Shown here piece after piece: positions 22,102 through 36,258 of a DNA stretch of 64,000 nt; the stretch's first letter is position 1, and every line of letters starts with the position of its first letter. The notes beneath the pieces are model-generated. The model did not search any database. It saw only the letters and a list, made by a program, of their open reading frames with translations, and was not told the origin of the DNA. The stretch is taken from assembly GCA_021234155.1 (NCBI GenBank), contig JAJEKV010000040.1, positions 12,669,072 to 12,733,071 on the forward strand. Direction: 5' to 3'. The stretch is from Isoetes taiwanensis (taxonomy: Eukaryota > Streptophyta > Lycopodiopsida > Isoetales > Isoetaceae). The position numbers and the translations under genes are program-made.

Positions 22102-22115
22102 AAAGGAGGGGAGAA
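22102..22115 (+). other. Polypurine tract
   Basis: AAAGGAGGGGAGAA directly precedes the 3' LTR, the expected primer for plus-strand synthesis. Confidence 0.92.
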
Positions 22116-23734
22116 TGTGACGTTCCACGTATTTATACGGTCTACGTCACGTATTCATACGGGACATGTACAAATACAAGCACGTCACCCCCCCTAAAGG
22201 TACGCCACCATGGGGGTGTGGGAACTTAATTGTAACCTAGGGGGTTACTCTTAAAAGGATTAAATTAGCTATGCTAATTTAATACATTAAAGATAATAAC
22301 TTAATTAGGCTAATTACTGTTTGGGAAGGCGCCACCTGCCCCAATCGATTGGGCAGCATGGGGGTTGCCAAGTTAGGATGCCAACTTGACCCCTATCCCT
22401 GTGATTGACTCCTGAAGATCGACCAAGGAAGGCCAGGAGCTGAGCGCCATCATACACTAGCAGAGAGCCACCATACCAGTCGTCCCTGTGAATCAACAGC
22501 TGAATTCGCAACTCCCAGGAGATGGAGGCGCCCCATGGAAACGAGTCCAGCCAGAATTCAGGTAGGTGGCTATGTGGATTCTAGATAACGCTTGGTTGTG
22601 TCCGTTTCTCTGTTCTCTTTGTGATTCAATCATAGAAACTAACCCTTGATTGTACAAGCAAGTTCTCTTTATATTCAATTCTGGTTCTTACTCTGAAAGG
22701 ATGGATTGTTAGTTCTTTGTTTAATCTGACTCTGAAACGGGGGGATTACGGGGGGGTAGAGACCTCTGAACCGTGTATTGTAGTTTGCTCCTAGATAGCG
22801 CCCTGTAGAGTCCCATTATATGCGGCCTGTGCACAAGAGCCCACCGGGTCCTAGATGCTATGGTCTGGCTTAGCACCAGACAAGGAACACAGTGGTGACA
22901 TGAGGGGTGGGGTCTTGCACGAGCATACAAGGCTCACGAGACTTCTGATGGGCTAGGCCTGATAGCCGGTCCGCGAGAGGGGCGGGTATGGGTCCGACAC
23001 TCCACGGGTGTAGAGGTGTGATCCGTATGGAGCACCTTGCACTTTGAGTAGATTTAGGGTGAGTAAGTCGGGTATGCGGATGCGGGGTCGCTGATGCGCA
23101 CGCGTATTCTCTAGCTCACCCATGGAACCACTTGTGATTCTAGAAGGGGACGCTTCCCAGGCCTGCCTCATCGGACCCAAGCGTCATGAACTGGAGTAGG
23201 CTCAAAAGGGTGATCCCTTGAACTGCGTCTCAGGAAGGCTATAAGCGAAGCCATAGCATGAATTGACCCATCCGCAAAGTGTGCACGGGGAGGGGCGGAT
23301 GGAGTGGACAACCCTAGCCGATGTTCTATGCCGCCAACGCCATGCCAAGACTTCGGTCTGGCTGATCTCTTGAGGCCCCAGCCATCGGTCGATCCTCACC
23401 GGAGTCCGAGGGGTAGAACACGGGTTTTGGGCGTTTTCTTAGGATTAGATGCATATTCTATGCCGTTGGTATTTTGGATGGATGCGCCACCCTTCGTGGT
23501 GGATATTTATGTATATTCGTGCTGTGTGCTAACCCTTGTATTCATGCTTCCGCGACGTAGGAGTCCCATTGAAGGCGTGGGCCGAATGACCCCTTCGTGT
23601 CCTTCTTCGGGCCTCATTTCATAGATGGCCCGAAACAGACGGAGGGCCCTGCTCATGGTGAGATGATCGCCATGGGAGGGGAAAGTCCCCGTATGTATAC
23701 GTCCGAGGGTCGTATATATTCTGGGAGCGTCACA
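22116..23734 (+). repeat. 3' LTR of the H3-carrying chromovirus
   Basis: The 1,619-bp copy has the same TGTGACG...CGTCACA ends as the 5' LTR. It carries an extra ATTAGCTATGCTAATTTAAT near 22263 that is itself almost palindromic. Base-scale indels against the 5' LTR are concentrated at about 22916-23410, while the rest is nearly identical. Confidence 0.95.
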
Positions 23735-23739
23735 GAGAA
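23735..23739. repeat. Target-site duplication, right
   Basis: GAGAA, identical to 10649-10653. Confidence 0.9.
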
Positions 23740-24060
23740 TGTATCCATCATAAAACCCATGTCACAAAAACGCAATGGAGTGCCAAACACAAATATGCCA
23801 TAACAAAAAAAAAAAGAGAACCAAAGAGGATATATCCAATATAAAACCCATGTCACAGAATCTCAATGAAATGCCAAATGCAAATGTCGTATGAAGATAA
23901 AGCAAGTATAAAAGATGTGAAATTATATATGATAATGGGGTAACTGTAACAAGGTGAAGGGTTGCCCTCCATGGGCGGAGGGTGAAGGGGCTTAAATCAT
24001 AGTTCAAAGTCAGCAACCCATGGCCGGAGAGTGAAGGGGCTTAAATCATAGTTCAAAATC
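23740..24060. repeat. Two pairs of short direct repeats
   Basis: ATAAAACCCATGTCACA with flanking sequence occurs near 23751 and 23842. GTGAAGGGGCTTAAATCATA with following GTTCAAA occurs at about 23980 and 24032, each after a CATGG-CGGAG phrase. No gene. Confidence 0.55.
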
Positions 24061-24284
24061 ATGTTTTGACGATCAATTCAAAACCATAACCCTGAACATT
24101 TGGAACAAAATCTATTTATATTTGCTTAATATTCGATCACGTCACAGTAAAATTCCATTTGGAAGCCTTCTCTGACTATATCTGTTCTGTGTATACATAA
24201 AGAACTCGGGGACTCATTTTCTGGCTATACAGATAGAAATCATAAATGCTTATGTTACAAGTAATAACAAAGAAGCTCAGCTCA

Positions 24285-24765
24285 AAACAAGTTGCTTCTT
24301 AGCATCCGTTTCTACTCCATGGTACATTTTCTGTGGCTTGCGAAAAAAATTCAGTTGAAAGCATCAGTAATAATGTCATAAATACGCTTCGCATGCTAGG
24401 CTTTTGGACGAGTGACATCTCGTCAAGTATGTGAAGGCAACTTATGCTAAATGTTAAATATGAAAGATAACCTTACTCACGTAGCTGGAAAACGAGTTTT
24501 CTTAGCTATTCCGTAAGTATGTGGTCTTGCAGAACGGCTCAGTGCTTGCAGAAAGACTGGGTGGATTTAATTGAAAAGCATCACTGAGAATGATATCAGT
24601 AGATGTTAAATATAATGAAGAACCTTGATCAACTTCAGCTGGAAAACGAGTTGTTTCTTAGCCTCCGTTTTTGCTCCATGGTACAAATTGTGTAATCTTG
24701 CCAAAAGAGTTGGTGCTTGCAGAAAGGCTTGTGTGAAAAGCATCATTGAGAATGTTATGTGCAGG
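24285..24765. repeat. Three imperfect ~180-bp tandem units
   Basis: Each unit runs through ACGAGTT/ACAAGTT, TTTCTTAGC, CTCCATGGTAC, an optional GTGCTTGCAGAAAG, and GAAAAGCATCA-TGAGAATG. Units start near 24290, 24485 and 24645. They have diverged considerably. No protein or RNA is supported. Confidence 0.5.
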
Positions 24766-24954
24766 GCAGCGCATGCTGGGCTCTTGGGCGAATGATATTT
24801 TGTGATGAGACATGTGAAGAAAACATATTATAAAGTTGTCGAGAGTATCTCACATAGTGGAACAAGAAAGCTACAAATATATATCAATGAAATTGTCAGC
24901 AAGGGAATTTTTTATAGCAAAGTTATGTCAATGCTTTGCACACTTACATGGATT

Positions 24955-25230
24955 TCACTGCTGAAGTTCTGCTATCTTATGAAGAGAAAGAACCAATAAG
25001 AGCTGGTGTACATGATTAAATGTGTCCTGAGTGGCCCCTGTTTGTAGCAGTGGAATTACTTGCCATGGCAAAATAGTTTCTAGGGCTGGAATAATTTGCA
25101 AGTGTGGCTCTGTAAGAGGCACTACAGAGTCCATTGTAGAGTGTTCTTGCTCATGTTCTAGTATAGGTGCTTCATGTCCTTGCAGTTGCTCTTGTTCTAC
25201 AAAGGTTTTATTGCTGGAAAATTCGTGCAA
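24955..25230 (-). other. Possible coding fragment, unrecognised
   Basis: A 91-codon frame starting MHEFSSNKTFVEQEQLQGHE has unbiased, protein-like composition (Glu, Gln, His, Thr) and no low-complexity collapse. No domain or splice context supports it firmly. It may be a transposon or exon relic. Confidence 0.2.
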
Positions 25231-25239
25231 TTGCAGTCC

Positions 25240-26350
25240 TATTATGGTTTGATTGCTGGAAATTTCATGCTATTGCCGCTCTAAGACAGGTTCCTTCATT
25301 TCTTCGATTTTTTTCGTAACAAGTACACATATAGGCACAATTTTTTTATCCTTCCTTTCTTCGATTTTTTTCCCCGAACGCACATGATCAATATAGGAAG
25401 AGAATAAAGAATATAGGAAGAATATAGGAATTATATAGTTTAGATAATGCTGACCTTGGCAATTGGTTTTGAAGTGCTGTTAATTGATTTAGCGCACTAA
25501 ATTATGAAACCAAGAAAGCGTGATGACCTAAGTTCATGCAGTGTTTCTTCATGCGCATGGGCCAGATGCCCGGACCAGGCCCAGGGATTCGTTTTCAGTC
25601 GGATTCGTGTATGTCTGATGCAATCGGTTTGAGGAGCTTCAATATTTCTTGCAGGGTGGTCAGCGCCAGGGATTTCTTTCCCATTCTTTCTTCTTGCAAG
25701 GGATTTCGTGTGTGTTTCCTTCTTAGAGGGCATCAAAGCAGATGGCAGGCATCAAATCTAAAGGCGGGATGTGTTCTTGCTGCGGATTATGTTCTTGCAA
25801 AAGGTGGGCATCATAGCAGATGGTCGAAGCAGAGCTTACCACAGGGCTTCATGGCGAGCTTAGCGATGGATGGCTTCACGGTGGTGATGGCCGTTGTCTG
25901 AATGCAAGGGAAATGGAAATGAAGATGTTTTATTCCCTGCCCGAATGCTCAATGGTTCGTCCCCAAATGAAAACGAAGTTGTGTTTTTTTCCTTTGAGAC
26001 CATGTGTTCGATTTGCACCATTGAAAGTGGTCTTTTAGTTTTTGATCGAAAACTTAATGTCCATTGATCTGGCACAATATCGGGTATCTCCCGCAGACAA
26101 TGGCTTTGAAAGAAACCCACAAAAAAGGCCATAAAGATGTGAGTGAGTACCTTGGCCACAAGCCCTTAGCTTCGTAGCCCAATATAAGCATTGATTTCTT
26201 CATGTGTGCAAGGAAAAGTTTTCATGTATGAACGGCGAAGGAACATCTTTCAAATTTGTAAGGGAACAAATTTGATGATGGCTCTACAAACAATTCTCGT
26301 GTACATTTTTAAGCATTAAATGTTATACAATCTCGGACAAACATAGGCCA
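25240..26350. other. No gene recognised
   Basis: Short frames on both strands without domains; no RNA gene or boundary seen. Confidence 0.4.
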
Positions 26351-26351
26351 G

Positions 26352-27990
<1,639 letters not shown>

Positions 27991-28099
27991 ATCTTTTCAA
28001 TAATAGAAAAGCAAAAGGCTGCTATCAACGCTGTGGAGTTGCATTCCAAGCTTGCGGTGCTGTTGTTAGATTTGGCAAGCTCTCTACAGGTGCTACATT

Positions 28100-28500
28100 T
28101 CATAGTAGATTGTCACTAAGGTGAAGTTCCTTGAGTTTTGACAATCCAAATAATGCCAGTGGATCTACCTCTTTGATGCTGTTATGATCAAGAAACAACT
28201 TCTCAAGAAGACATAGCCCTTTTGTGCCATCAATCTGTAATAAGTTTACAACCCGTTAAGCCAGAACATAAACTTGTCACTAAGGGTGATCGCTAGACTT
28301 GGCACTTGGACCAAAAAAATGCCAACAACAAAAAAAGAAGAAATCCTAAGCATTCCAAACATTGGCATCAAAAATTGGCAATGCAATATTGTTGACTGGA
28401 GGAAGCAATCCCAATTGCTTATCGTCAATGACAAGCAGGGGCCATTGTCGATATTATTGTTTTCAAGATGCAATATCAGTAAATTTTGGAGATGCACATT
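28100..28500 (-). pseudogene. Leucine-rich-repeat gene fragment
   Basis: After an acceptor at about 28237 the minus strand reads LEKLFLDHNSIKEVDPLALF and GLSKLKELHLSDNLL and then a stop. An upstream block (to about 28500) reads MHLQNLLILHLENNNIDN. These are SDS22-like LRR units of about 22-24 residues. No flanking domain identifies the protein. It lies directly upstream of the helicase remnant, which lacks its N-terminus, so the two may have been joined by rearrangement. Confidence 0.5.
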
Positions 28501-28509
28501 TCAATAAAT

Positions 28510-31500
28510 GAGTTCCTAATGAAAAGTTTACCAGCAATACATTTAGTCAGAATAATGCGTTTCCCATGAGACCCAGAATAGACACGAGAATGGATCATGG
28601 TTGAGATTTTCAAACTTCCTACTGCATAGAAAAGACGATTACCATATAAAATGACTCTTCATCATCAAATGCAATTTCACACAGAAATGACTCTTCTACC
28701 TTAAAATCGGTACTTTAATACATCAAGAAGGGATAAATGCTGGTTGGATCTGAAAGTTTAAAGAAAAAAGAAATAATTTGTCATGTTCTTCCCTTCATCT
28801 ATAAAAACATCCCCAGAAGTAATTGATCCAAAATCCAGAACGATCCAACATAAATGAAAAAATCTTGCAATCTATGGATCGATCTTGCATTAAATAAAAG
28901 GCAGAGTATCAAACCTCAACATGCAGTCTGGATTTACAGTCCGGATGCTTGCGTTACCATGACGGCTTCTTACATCGGCTCGACCCTTAGCACCTTCAAC
29001 TCGCAATTCGCAGTTCCGCAATAACAAAGAAAAGAAATTATTGAAATTTCTTCGACCCTAAAATTATTGGAATTTAAAATGGCTTTAAAATTATTTACTT
29101 GTATATAAAAATTATAGTATTGTTGAGATTTTTGAGCATGTGAGTTCTTCAAGGTTTTATAACAATGCATTTCATGAGACAATGTGTTTCCTGAGATGAA
29201 TGACAATGCAAGATTGTTAGTGGTGGCCACATACCATTCTGCAATTGGATTGAGAAGCGGAGGATCCCATCCAGATGCAGTGTTGCCAAGTAATAAATAT
29301 ACATTAAAGCGACAAAGGATAATAGTTAGTTAAACTTAGTTTAAGTATGTTCCACTAATGAGATACTTTGTTTGCAGTTGAAATAAAGGATATTGGGATT
29401 TACTCACCAAAATATTACATTGCTTTTTTGGTTGGAGCCCAATACATGGATGTTCAAGGGAAGCTCTTGACATAACGAGAAAGGTTCTCATTCTAACGTT
29501 GATAGTTTGCATGATAGAACCCTCGTGCAAAGGTTTTCGGGTTATGGGACCCAATACAAAAGGGGGGCATAAGCTCGAACTAGAGCGGGGGCAAAGCCCC
29601 ATCACATGTACAAAAGAAACAAAAAAGATTATGAATACAAGAAATTTATCGCGGCGGCCAAGGCCGCCGCGAACATTTCTCTTTCCCCCTTGGCCGCCGC
29701 GAACATTTCTCTTTCCCAAATTGCCTTGGCTAGAATTTTACCTACTGTGCAATTCTCCTCTTGGCAATGGGCTTCCGATTCAACCTCATTCACACAGCCA
29801 TAAGTTTGTCTAAACCTTTGGCAAAATCTCCACAAATCTTTTTGCATACTTCCCTTATTACACTAGAGCTCGATGCTTTTCTTCTCCTCAAATGTTACCA
29901 TCAACAAAGCAATGTGGATGAGGGTTAAGAAACTTGAGTAACAAAATGCATAAATTATTCAATGTTATATCCCCTTCCCAGCACATCTCCTGATCTTGCT
30001 CATTCATTCATAATTTTTTCTGTTGGATACATCTCAATATTTGGCTCTTACTCATATTAATCATGAGATGCATCATGCATTTTTACATTCCTTAAATCCA
30101 TTGATACAACTCTGCTTCATGGCATTTGCCGAATTTACATTGCTAGACTATAGGTGAATCTTAAGAGAATGTATAACAAATGTGAAATTGGGGTTGAAAC
30201 TTGATTCTGGAAAGTAGTAATCTCGGTTGCAGTACCCCCTCCAAGGTCAAACTATGCATGGCAACCTCTGAGGCTATATGAACAAAGCCAAAAATTGTCA
30301 TTTTTTTTTTTTGCAGAAAACCTTCATGCCCATATGCTGCATCGATGTCCAGATGCTACGTCTATGGCAACACTAAAAACTGAGAGATAACTTGTCATTT
30401 TTGCTGGAAAGTCTTGTGGGCATGTATCTTGACTCTTGAACTTCTCCAAGGCTATAGAATACTTTATTATCTAAACCAAGATTGTTCCCTGCAATAACAT
30501 AGAAAATAAAACCTATCTAATGTTAAACAACATATCTAATGTTTAACCAATGCTAGGTAGCAGTCATCACCCATGAAGTAGCAGTTACTATGTAGTTATT
30601 GTTCTTAAGGAATAGTTTAAGGATACTTCAAAATGGTTACATGTGAATCCAAAGTCTTGCTTGCATTCAATATGCAGTATGAACAAATTTAGCAGGTTCA
30701 TTTTCAAAAAAGATGAATCATGTTAAACTAGTAAACTATGGAGAGAGATAATGTTAATACATGAAGTTAACTAATATTTTGTAAGTCTACATTCGAAGAA
30801 ATGGCTTGGAGTGTGCTTGGAGTACTTTACTCTGTTTTTTCATGCTGTATGTGAATGGCATCTTGAAGGACTCCAGAAGTAATTAATTCAGCATAAAAAG
30901 ATGAGAAAGCTAAATGAGCCATTATAAAACCACAGAATAAGAGTAAGCGTACATAATTTGCTTTCTCTGAGTTCAGCTGTCAAACATAGCATTTATTGAA
31001 AATTAATAGAGCAAATAGATGCAAAATTCTATTACACAAGGAAAACATTTCTTTTTGTGTAAATTAATACTCTTCATTAAGTTTTGATTGTCTATGTGGG
31101 AAAAATCTAAGCTTGTAAGAGGCTAAAAATAAAACATTGTAACTCTATGATTCTGTTGTCCTAATGAAGATTCAGGATCGAAGAATGGATAATAACACAG
31201 CATATGGATACGTTATGGGAATTGGAGAAAGCTATATCGCTGTCATTGTCCAGATCAAAAATTGCAACTTTGTAGAATGCTATCCTTATCGAGGCAAAAT
31301 GGCAAAGACGAAAGTGCCAATACAACTTCGTTGACCCAATAAACCACAAGAAACAAATCTATGATTAAATCAACAGAAAACTTACATCCTTGAATTGAAG
31401 GAGTCCAACTTCTGCCAGATTAAAGACCGTGACATGACCAGATTCGGCAGGGATGATAAAGCTGAACCAAACTCATATCTTCCGATCTCATGAGCTCCAC

Positions 31501-31780
31501 TTCGGGTATACATGACGTGCGCGCCATCGTGTGATCAATGTCTTTACAATGTAACACTAGGCCTGCAATCCATATGATGGGCAACATACCACAAAATGGA
31601 AGGTAGCAACATATCACAAAAGGGAAGGCACAGAGAGAGTTTACTGCATCAAACAAACCAAATGTCACACGAAATTGCCGCCTTCAATCCTGTTCAAAAA
31701 TCATCTGAGGACAGGGTATTTTGCCTGATTCCCAGATCAAAATCGTCTGAAAAGTTTTACCAGATAAAAGTGCTCTTACC
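28510..31780. other. Long AT-rich stretch without a recognised gene
   Basis: AT-rich sequence with no complete gene. Visible items: a 30-bp tandem pair at about 29659-29720 (GGCCGCCGCGAACATTTCTC twice), a reverse-strand phrase resembling the LINE tail near 29525-29600, and isolated donor/acceptor-like words. A minus-strand block FIIPAESGHVTVFNLAEVGL followed by LQFKD and a perfect GTAAGT donor near 31384 may be an exon of the gene begun at 32043, but the phase does not match the first exon. Confidence 0.35.
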
Positions 31781-32043
31781 ATTTCAAAATGATGTATAAG
31801 CTGTGACAGCCTTGCAGCAGCGCTGGAACCAGTGTGGAGAGCAAAGTCGGGCAAAGGGCCCAATGGACCATTCTTAATGTTAGCCTTAAGAATCTTTAAA
31901 TCTGTCTTGGAGTAAGCAAACCGGCCAAGTGTCTGCAGGTTTGCCCGTGTTGCAAACACGCCCACAAAGGAGAGAGCCGATTTAGCTCTAGCTGTCAAAA
32001 TGGCCGCATCTTCTAGTTGCAACCCTCTGGACTTCCTCCCCAA
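31780..32043 (-). CDS. Putative first exon, unknown protein
   Basis: An 88-codon open segment starts MGRKSRGLQLEDAAILTARA and ends HHFEM at a GTAAGA donor (31778-31779). It is basic and alpha-helical in character (ARAKSALSFVGVFATRANLQ), with no signal peptide or recognised domain. Direct sequence repeats and purine bias typical of transposons are absent. Continuation toward 31384 and perhaps the LRR exons at 28.1-28.5 kb is possible but unproven. Confidence that this is a real gene is modest. Confidence 0.35.
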
Positions 32044-32679
32044 ATCCTCTGGACTTCAATCCTTTCCAAATCCGACCCTCTGGACTTCCTCCTGAATGCG
32101 AGCTCAAAAACTCCTTTCTTCCTTTCTCAACATCCCTAATCCAGCTTCTACCTCTGAAGCGCCAGCTACGGGCCTACGGCGTCTCCAAGCACCTGCTTTG
32201 ATCCCTCTTAGCTTTTGTATCTGCTTCTTCCACAATATCTGCTCCATTCTTCCCAAATCTGGCTCCCACCTTTAAATCCTCTACAATTAGTTTACAGTTC
32301 AGGCCTTGGCCTGAAATGCAAGGAAACCCAATAATCGGCATCCCACTGCATATGCTTTCCAGGATCGAATTCCATTCGCAGTGCGATTGTGTTACAAAGG
32401 ATTTCCAGTTGTGGCGCCCATGAGACCTGCTCGCCCCCCTGTAGGTTGCAATGGTCGGCCGGATCCAGTCGATCCCAAATCTATGCAGTCAATCTTGTAA
32501 ATCTTGTAATCAGCCGCAATCTCAGAGAGCAGAGAGAGCACGGTGACGTCACACTAAGAGAATTTAGTTTTTCGTTTTTTTACTTTTTATAGGGCACGTG
32601 TCGTGCCCACATTTTTTTCAAGGCAGAATTATTAGCTTCAAACAAGAAATTGTATATGGCTTATATATGTATTGATAAA

Positions 32680-33317
32680 CTAAAGGTATCCCAACCAAGG
32701 GTTCAAGGGCCAAGTATCTCGAATGATTGCAATGCCACCTTTACAAACTGCATATGTTTGCTGTAACCGTGCCTCCCTAACTCTACCGAGCTCCTCGCGC
32801 CATCTAGACAATTGCACTGGGGAAAGATCCTTTTGTATTGCGTAGGGAGTACCGTTTAGGTGGCTGCCATGTTGCAGGATATGCAATCTGTCCTGTGCTG
32901 TACGAAAATGGACCAGAATATGACGAAGTCGATCAGGCCTGTGGGCTCCTACCCGGATGGCCATAATAATACCAGTGCTACAGACCTGCATTATGTCGGT
33001 GAAGAAGTTCCCAACTTCCTCAATATAGCAGATACTGATGGTTGCTGCGCTTGAGTGCCTGTTGCAATTGCGGAGTAAAGTATAACAAGTATCTTATATA
33101 GTACCTGGCCCTCTATGAGGAGTGACGTATCTTGAATACTCATCTTGACCCATATATCCCCGAGCAAAGTGGCATCTGCTGGAGACAATCGATCAAAGAC
33201 CTCTTGCTGAAGGTCACCCAGCTGATGCCACAATTCACGTACCCCTGGCGCTGCATGAAATCGTGCTTGATGTGGATCTGTGCCAGAGTTGTTGTTATTA
33301 TGACGGCGCCTCGTCAT
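32680..33317 (-). pseudogene. LINE ORF1-like RNA-binding protein, copy 1
   Basis: Minus-strand frames 32991-33317 and 32680-32991 read as one protein with a frameshift near 33000-33040. The second part (AIRVGAHRPDRLRHILVHFR, then DRLHILQHGSHLNGTPYAIQ and KDLSPVQLSRWREELGRVRE) matches the RRM plus C-terminal domain pattern of LINE-1-type ORF1 (Transposase_22): AhRVG-RPd-LVhF...DLs..Ql..R.EL..vR.aR. The first part would be the helical N-terminal region. ORF1p coats LINE RNA. No ORF2 is adjacent. Confidence 0.6.
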
Positions 33318-33822
33318 GATATATATTGCCTTGCCCTGGTTGGTGTTGTATACGCTAATTGCGTGTTTGGGCTGGTTGTAGAATCTGGGCCACCGAATTG
33401 GAGCTGTTGTTGCTGTATACTGGGCTTTGAAAACTCAAATCTCTATACTATGAAAACTTGAAGCTCTATGCTATAATCCTAAAGAGAAATTAAGATTTTG
33501 CTTGAGATTTGAGAATTTAATACTCAAAAAGAGTTAGATAGGATTAGCTTAAGAGAATCCCGGGGATCAACATAGGAGAATCTAGAGGACTAGCTTAAGC
33601 ACCGATCTACAATTGGCTCAAAACTAGAGATGTCTTATTGTCTTTATGATCCTGCCTGATTTACTAGTTGAATGGTCCCGTTTGGTGAAGAGCTCCTTTA
33701 AATAGGGCCTTGGCTACTAATTTGTGTAACAGTTCTTATGTTGTTTGTGATGTTTGTTCTGGTATTCATGCTAAGATCGTATCAGCATATTGCGGCTTTG
33801 GAATCTAACCCTCCAAGTATAT

Positions 33823-33940
33823 GAATAGAATAGAATAGAATAGAGTAGAGTAGAGTAGAGTAGAGTAGAGTAGAGTAGAGTAGAGTAGAGTAGAGTAGAG
33901 TAGAGTAGAGTAGAGTAGAGTAGAGTAGAATAGTATAGAA
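33823..33940. repeat. (GAGTA)n pentanucleotide microsatellite
   Basis: About 23 copies of a 5-bp unit, GAATA at both ends and GAGTA in the middle. It lies between the two LINE ORF1 copies. The apparent Leu-Tyr-Ser frames are repeat artefacts. Confidence 0.95.
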
Positions 33941-34149
33941 TTTTTAACGTCCACGAAGAACAATGGGCCATGAGACCCATGCAATGGGTTTGAACAACTC
34001 AAAACATCACCAAATATAATAAAAATATCACCAAACTTGGGCAAAACCCAGAACTATGACTTGGCCCTTAGACCACACAATCAAATCAGGCTTTACTACC
34101 ATCGCAAAACACAACAAATAGAAATAACAATATAAGGACGAACATGGCT

Positions 34150-34540
34150 ATACAAAAACTGTCCATGGATCAGAAGGCCATTGATCCCTAATGATAGCCT
34201 GACCTCCTCTGTATATTGCCCACTTCCATTGCAGGCGAGCTTCTCATACCTGACATAATTCCTCTTTCCGTCTGCAGAGTTGTGCTGAAGTTAAATCCTC
34301 TTGAACGAAAAAGTTGGTCCCTTTCAGATGATTGACATGCCTCAATATATATAGCCTAAAAATAGCATCTTTGAAATGGATTAGGAGGTGAAGAGGACGG
34401 TCAGGTCATGTTACTCCTACCCGATGTGCCGAGATGATGCCATCTTCATGTATGTGCATCACCTCGGTAAAAAAATGCTCTGCCTCATTTGTAGCAAGAC
34501 AACCACTCATCTCCTCAATACCAACAATATGCAGGCTCAG
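34150..34540 (-). pseudogene. LINE ORF1-like protein, copy 2
   Basis: In one minus-strand frame with three stops, blocks VGIEEMSGCLATNEAEHFFT, EVMHIHEDGIISAHRVG, RPLHLLIHFKDAIFRLYILR and EARLQWKWAIYRGGQAIIRD align with copy 1 at 32680-33040 (for example EEVGNFFTDIMQVCSTGI and AVCKGGIAIIRD). The copies share orientation and are clearly the same family, well diverged. Upstream, 34715-34951 may hold the N-terminal part. Confidence 0.55.
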
Positions 34541-34959
34541 AGCCGGTGTGTGATGATCATCCTCTAGTGGCCTACTTGTATCAAATGTGGGAAGATCTAC
34601 CTGTCAATGCGCAACAATTCCCCAGTCGAAGTCTGTGTGGACATGTCTACCCTGTCCACATGTGCAGGCACTGTGATAGACACCGGTGGTGGCACACTAA
34701 TATTACTTGCTGACTCAAGCACTAGCTCCAAGAGCTGTATCCAGCGTTCCAAAGACAACAGAATAGATGTCCCTGTGATAATGGTAGTGGACTAGATCAT
34801 TCAAGTCCTGGCAAGGACTGCTGGCGACAGGTATCAAATTCGTGCCCAGAACATATCTGAGGCTCTCAATGCATCTATTTATGCCAGGAGGCATCAGCAC
34901 ATTGATGTGAGTAATGGAATATGCTTCAGAGTTTGGTTTTCTATCTCCCATGATGTAGT

Positions 34960-36120
34960 CGGAAATCTTGAGCTTCCCAAATCGCGTGTGTGGGACATGA
35001 TATCAGAGCACGTTTGCATATTTAAGTTTGCCACCATAGGCACCACAGAAGGATCTTCTATACCTACCAGCTTGAAAAATGAGCTTCACATCATATTACT
35101 TGGGACCAGTTTTACATGACGTAATTGCCTTGAGCTTGATGAAAAAAAGCTCTGTAGACTTGCTGATTTTGGATTGGATCATGGTAGTTTTTCTTATTTG
35201 CTATTACTTCTTATATTAGTTTCATAATATGTTTTTATGATGTTCGTACCTACCTCTTTGCTCAATGCTCATTATAAAATGGTTTGAAACATAAGAACCG
35301 ATGTGACAAATGTGACCATGATTGTCAGGTGTATAACTCACGTGGGGTCTAAATCAGTCAATGCTCCTACTGTGGTGACGCCAAAACCCCTGAGTAAGAC
35401 CTGCTTACAAGTGGCATTTGAGTGTGGTTTAAATAAAAGTGATGTAACTCCGAGCCAGTATTTAAACTTGACGATTTTAAGGACGGGCAAAATATTTTAT
35501 GCCTTTTCGCATGACAGAAATTCTCAAATTCTAGCCCTTCATATGCCAGACAAAAATTCAAAATGACATAGACAAAATACACATCTGCATTACTTGCACT
35601 ACACCTCATAATACAACTCATAAATTATATGTTAAGAAGTGCTAGATAGATCCTTACCAGGAAAAAGTATAGGATAAAGTTTAGAAACACAAATTGATCA
35701 ACTTACAAGTGCCATTGCTCTCCGATCTTTTGATGCATACCAATCCTTAAAACCTGCTGGCCAATCTATGGATTCAAATGGTGCATTCCATAATGACACC
35801 ATCATAAGTGCATCAAGTGTCTCTAGGTTCATACGAGCTCTTTTGTAGCACTCTTATTGTTTTGGCGAGAATGATATACTATATATTATATTCATGGACT
35901 ATAGGAAAAAAAATGAGGCAAACCTAGATTTCTAGCTAGCCCTTCAAATGCCATATAAATATTATACTAGTCTTTCCCATGACGGGCATTTGACTATTTG
36001 CTGTACAAAATTTTGTTCTACCCTTTTTTACGGGCAAACTGCCAAAAGGAGCGTGACAATGTCAAATTTACACACTGGTCCAAACTCGTCCTTTTTTCGG
36101 TGTAACAATGAAACTAAAAC
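34960..36120. other. No gene recognised
   Basis: AT-rich, short frames only, no domain. Confidence 0.4.
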
Positions 36121-36258
36121 AAAAGATTACACCTGCCTATTTAAGCATTCCTCTTTGTTTTATGAAAGAATGCAATTTCTTCTTACAAACGATGATTACA
36201 CGTGCCTGTTTAAGCATTCCTCTTTGTTTATGAAAAAATGCAATTTCTTCTTCTGGTT
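36120..36258. repeat. Tandem duplication, 70-bp unit
   Basis: GATTACACCTGCCTATTTAA through GCAATTTCTTCTT is repeated almost exactly as GATTACACGTGCCTGTTTAA onward. Non-coding. Confidence 0.8.

Larger units (their letters stand above)
10654..23734 (+). mobile_element. Ty3/gypsy chromovirus carrying a histone H3 fusion gene
   Basis: This is a 13,081-bp LTR retrotransposon with GAGAA target duplications on both sides. Order: 5' LTR, initiator tRNA-Met primer site, leader, H3-fusion ORF, two accessory ORFs of unknown function, gag with zinc knuckle, protease, RT, RNase H, integrase, chromodomain, polypurine tract, 3' LTR. PR-RT-RH-IN order plus a C-terminal chromodomain identifies a chromovirus. 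Usual chromoviruses are 5-8 kb; the surplus is the 4-kb accessory block before gag and the long LTRs. The H3 ORF is open, while gag and pol contain many frameshifts and an integrase deletion, so this copy is unlikely to move by itself as written. Related elements lie at 53.5-64 kb on the minus strand. Confidence 0.93.

Noticed and set aside
31161-31349. Minus-strand phrase RIAFYKVAIFDLDNDSDIAF resembling a subtilase segment
   Set aside because: Only a few residues agree with the pattern and no catalytic motif is near.
33771-34044. Leu-Tyr-Ser repeat frames
   Set aside because: Product of the GAGTA microsatellite.
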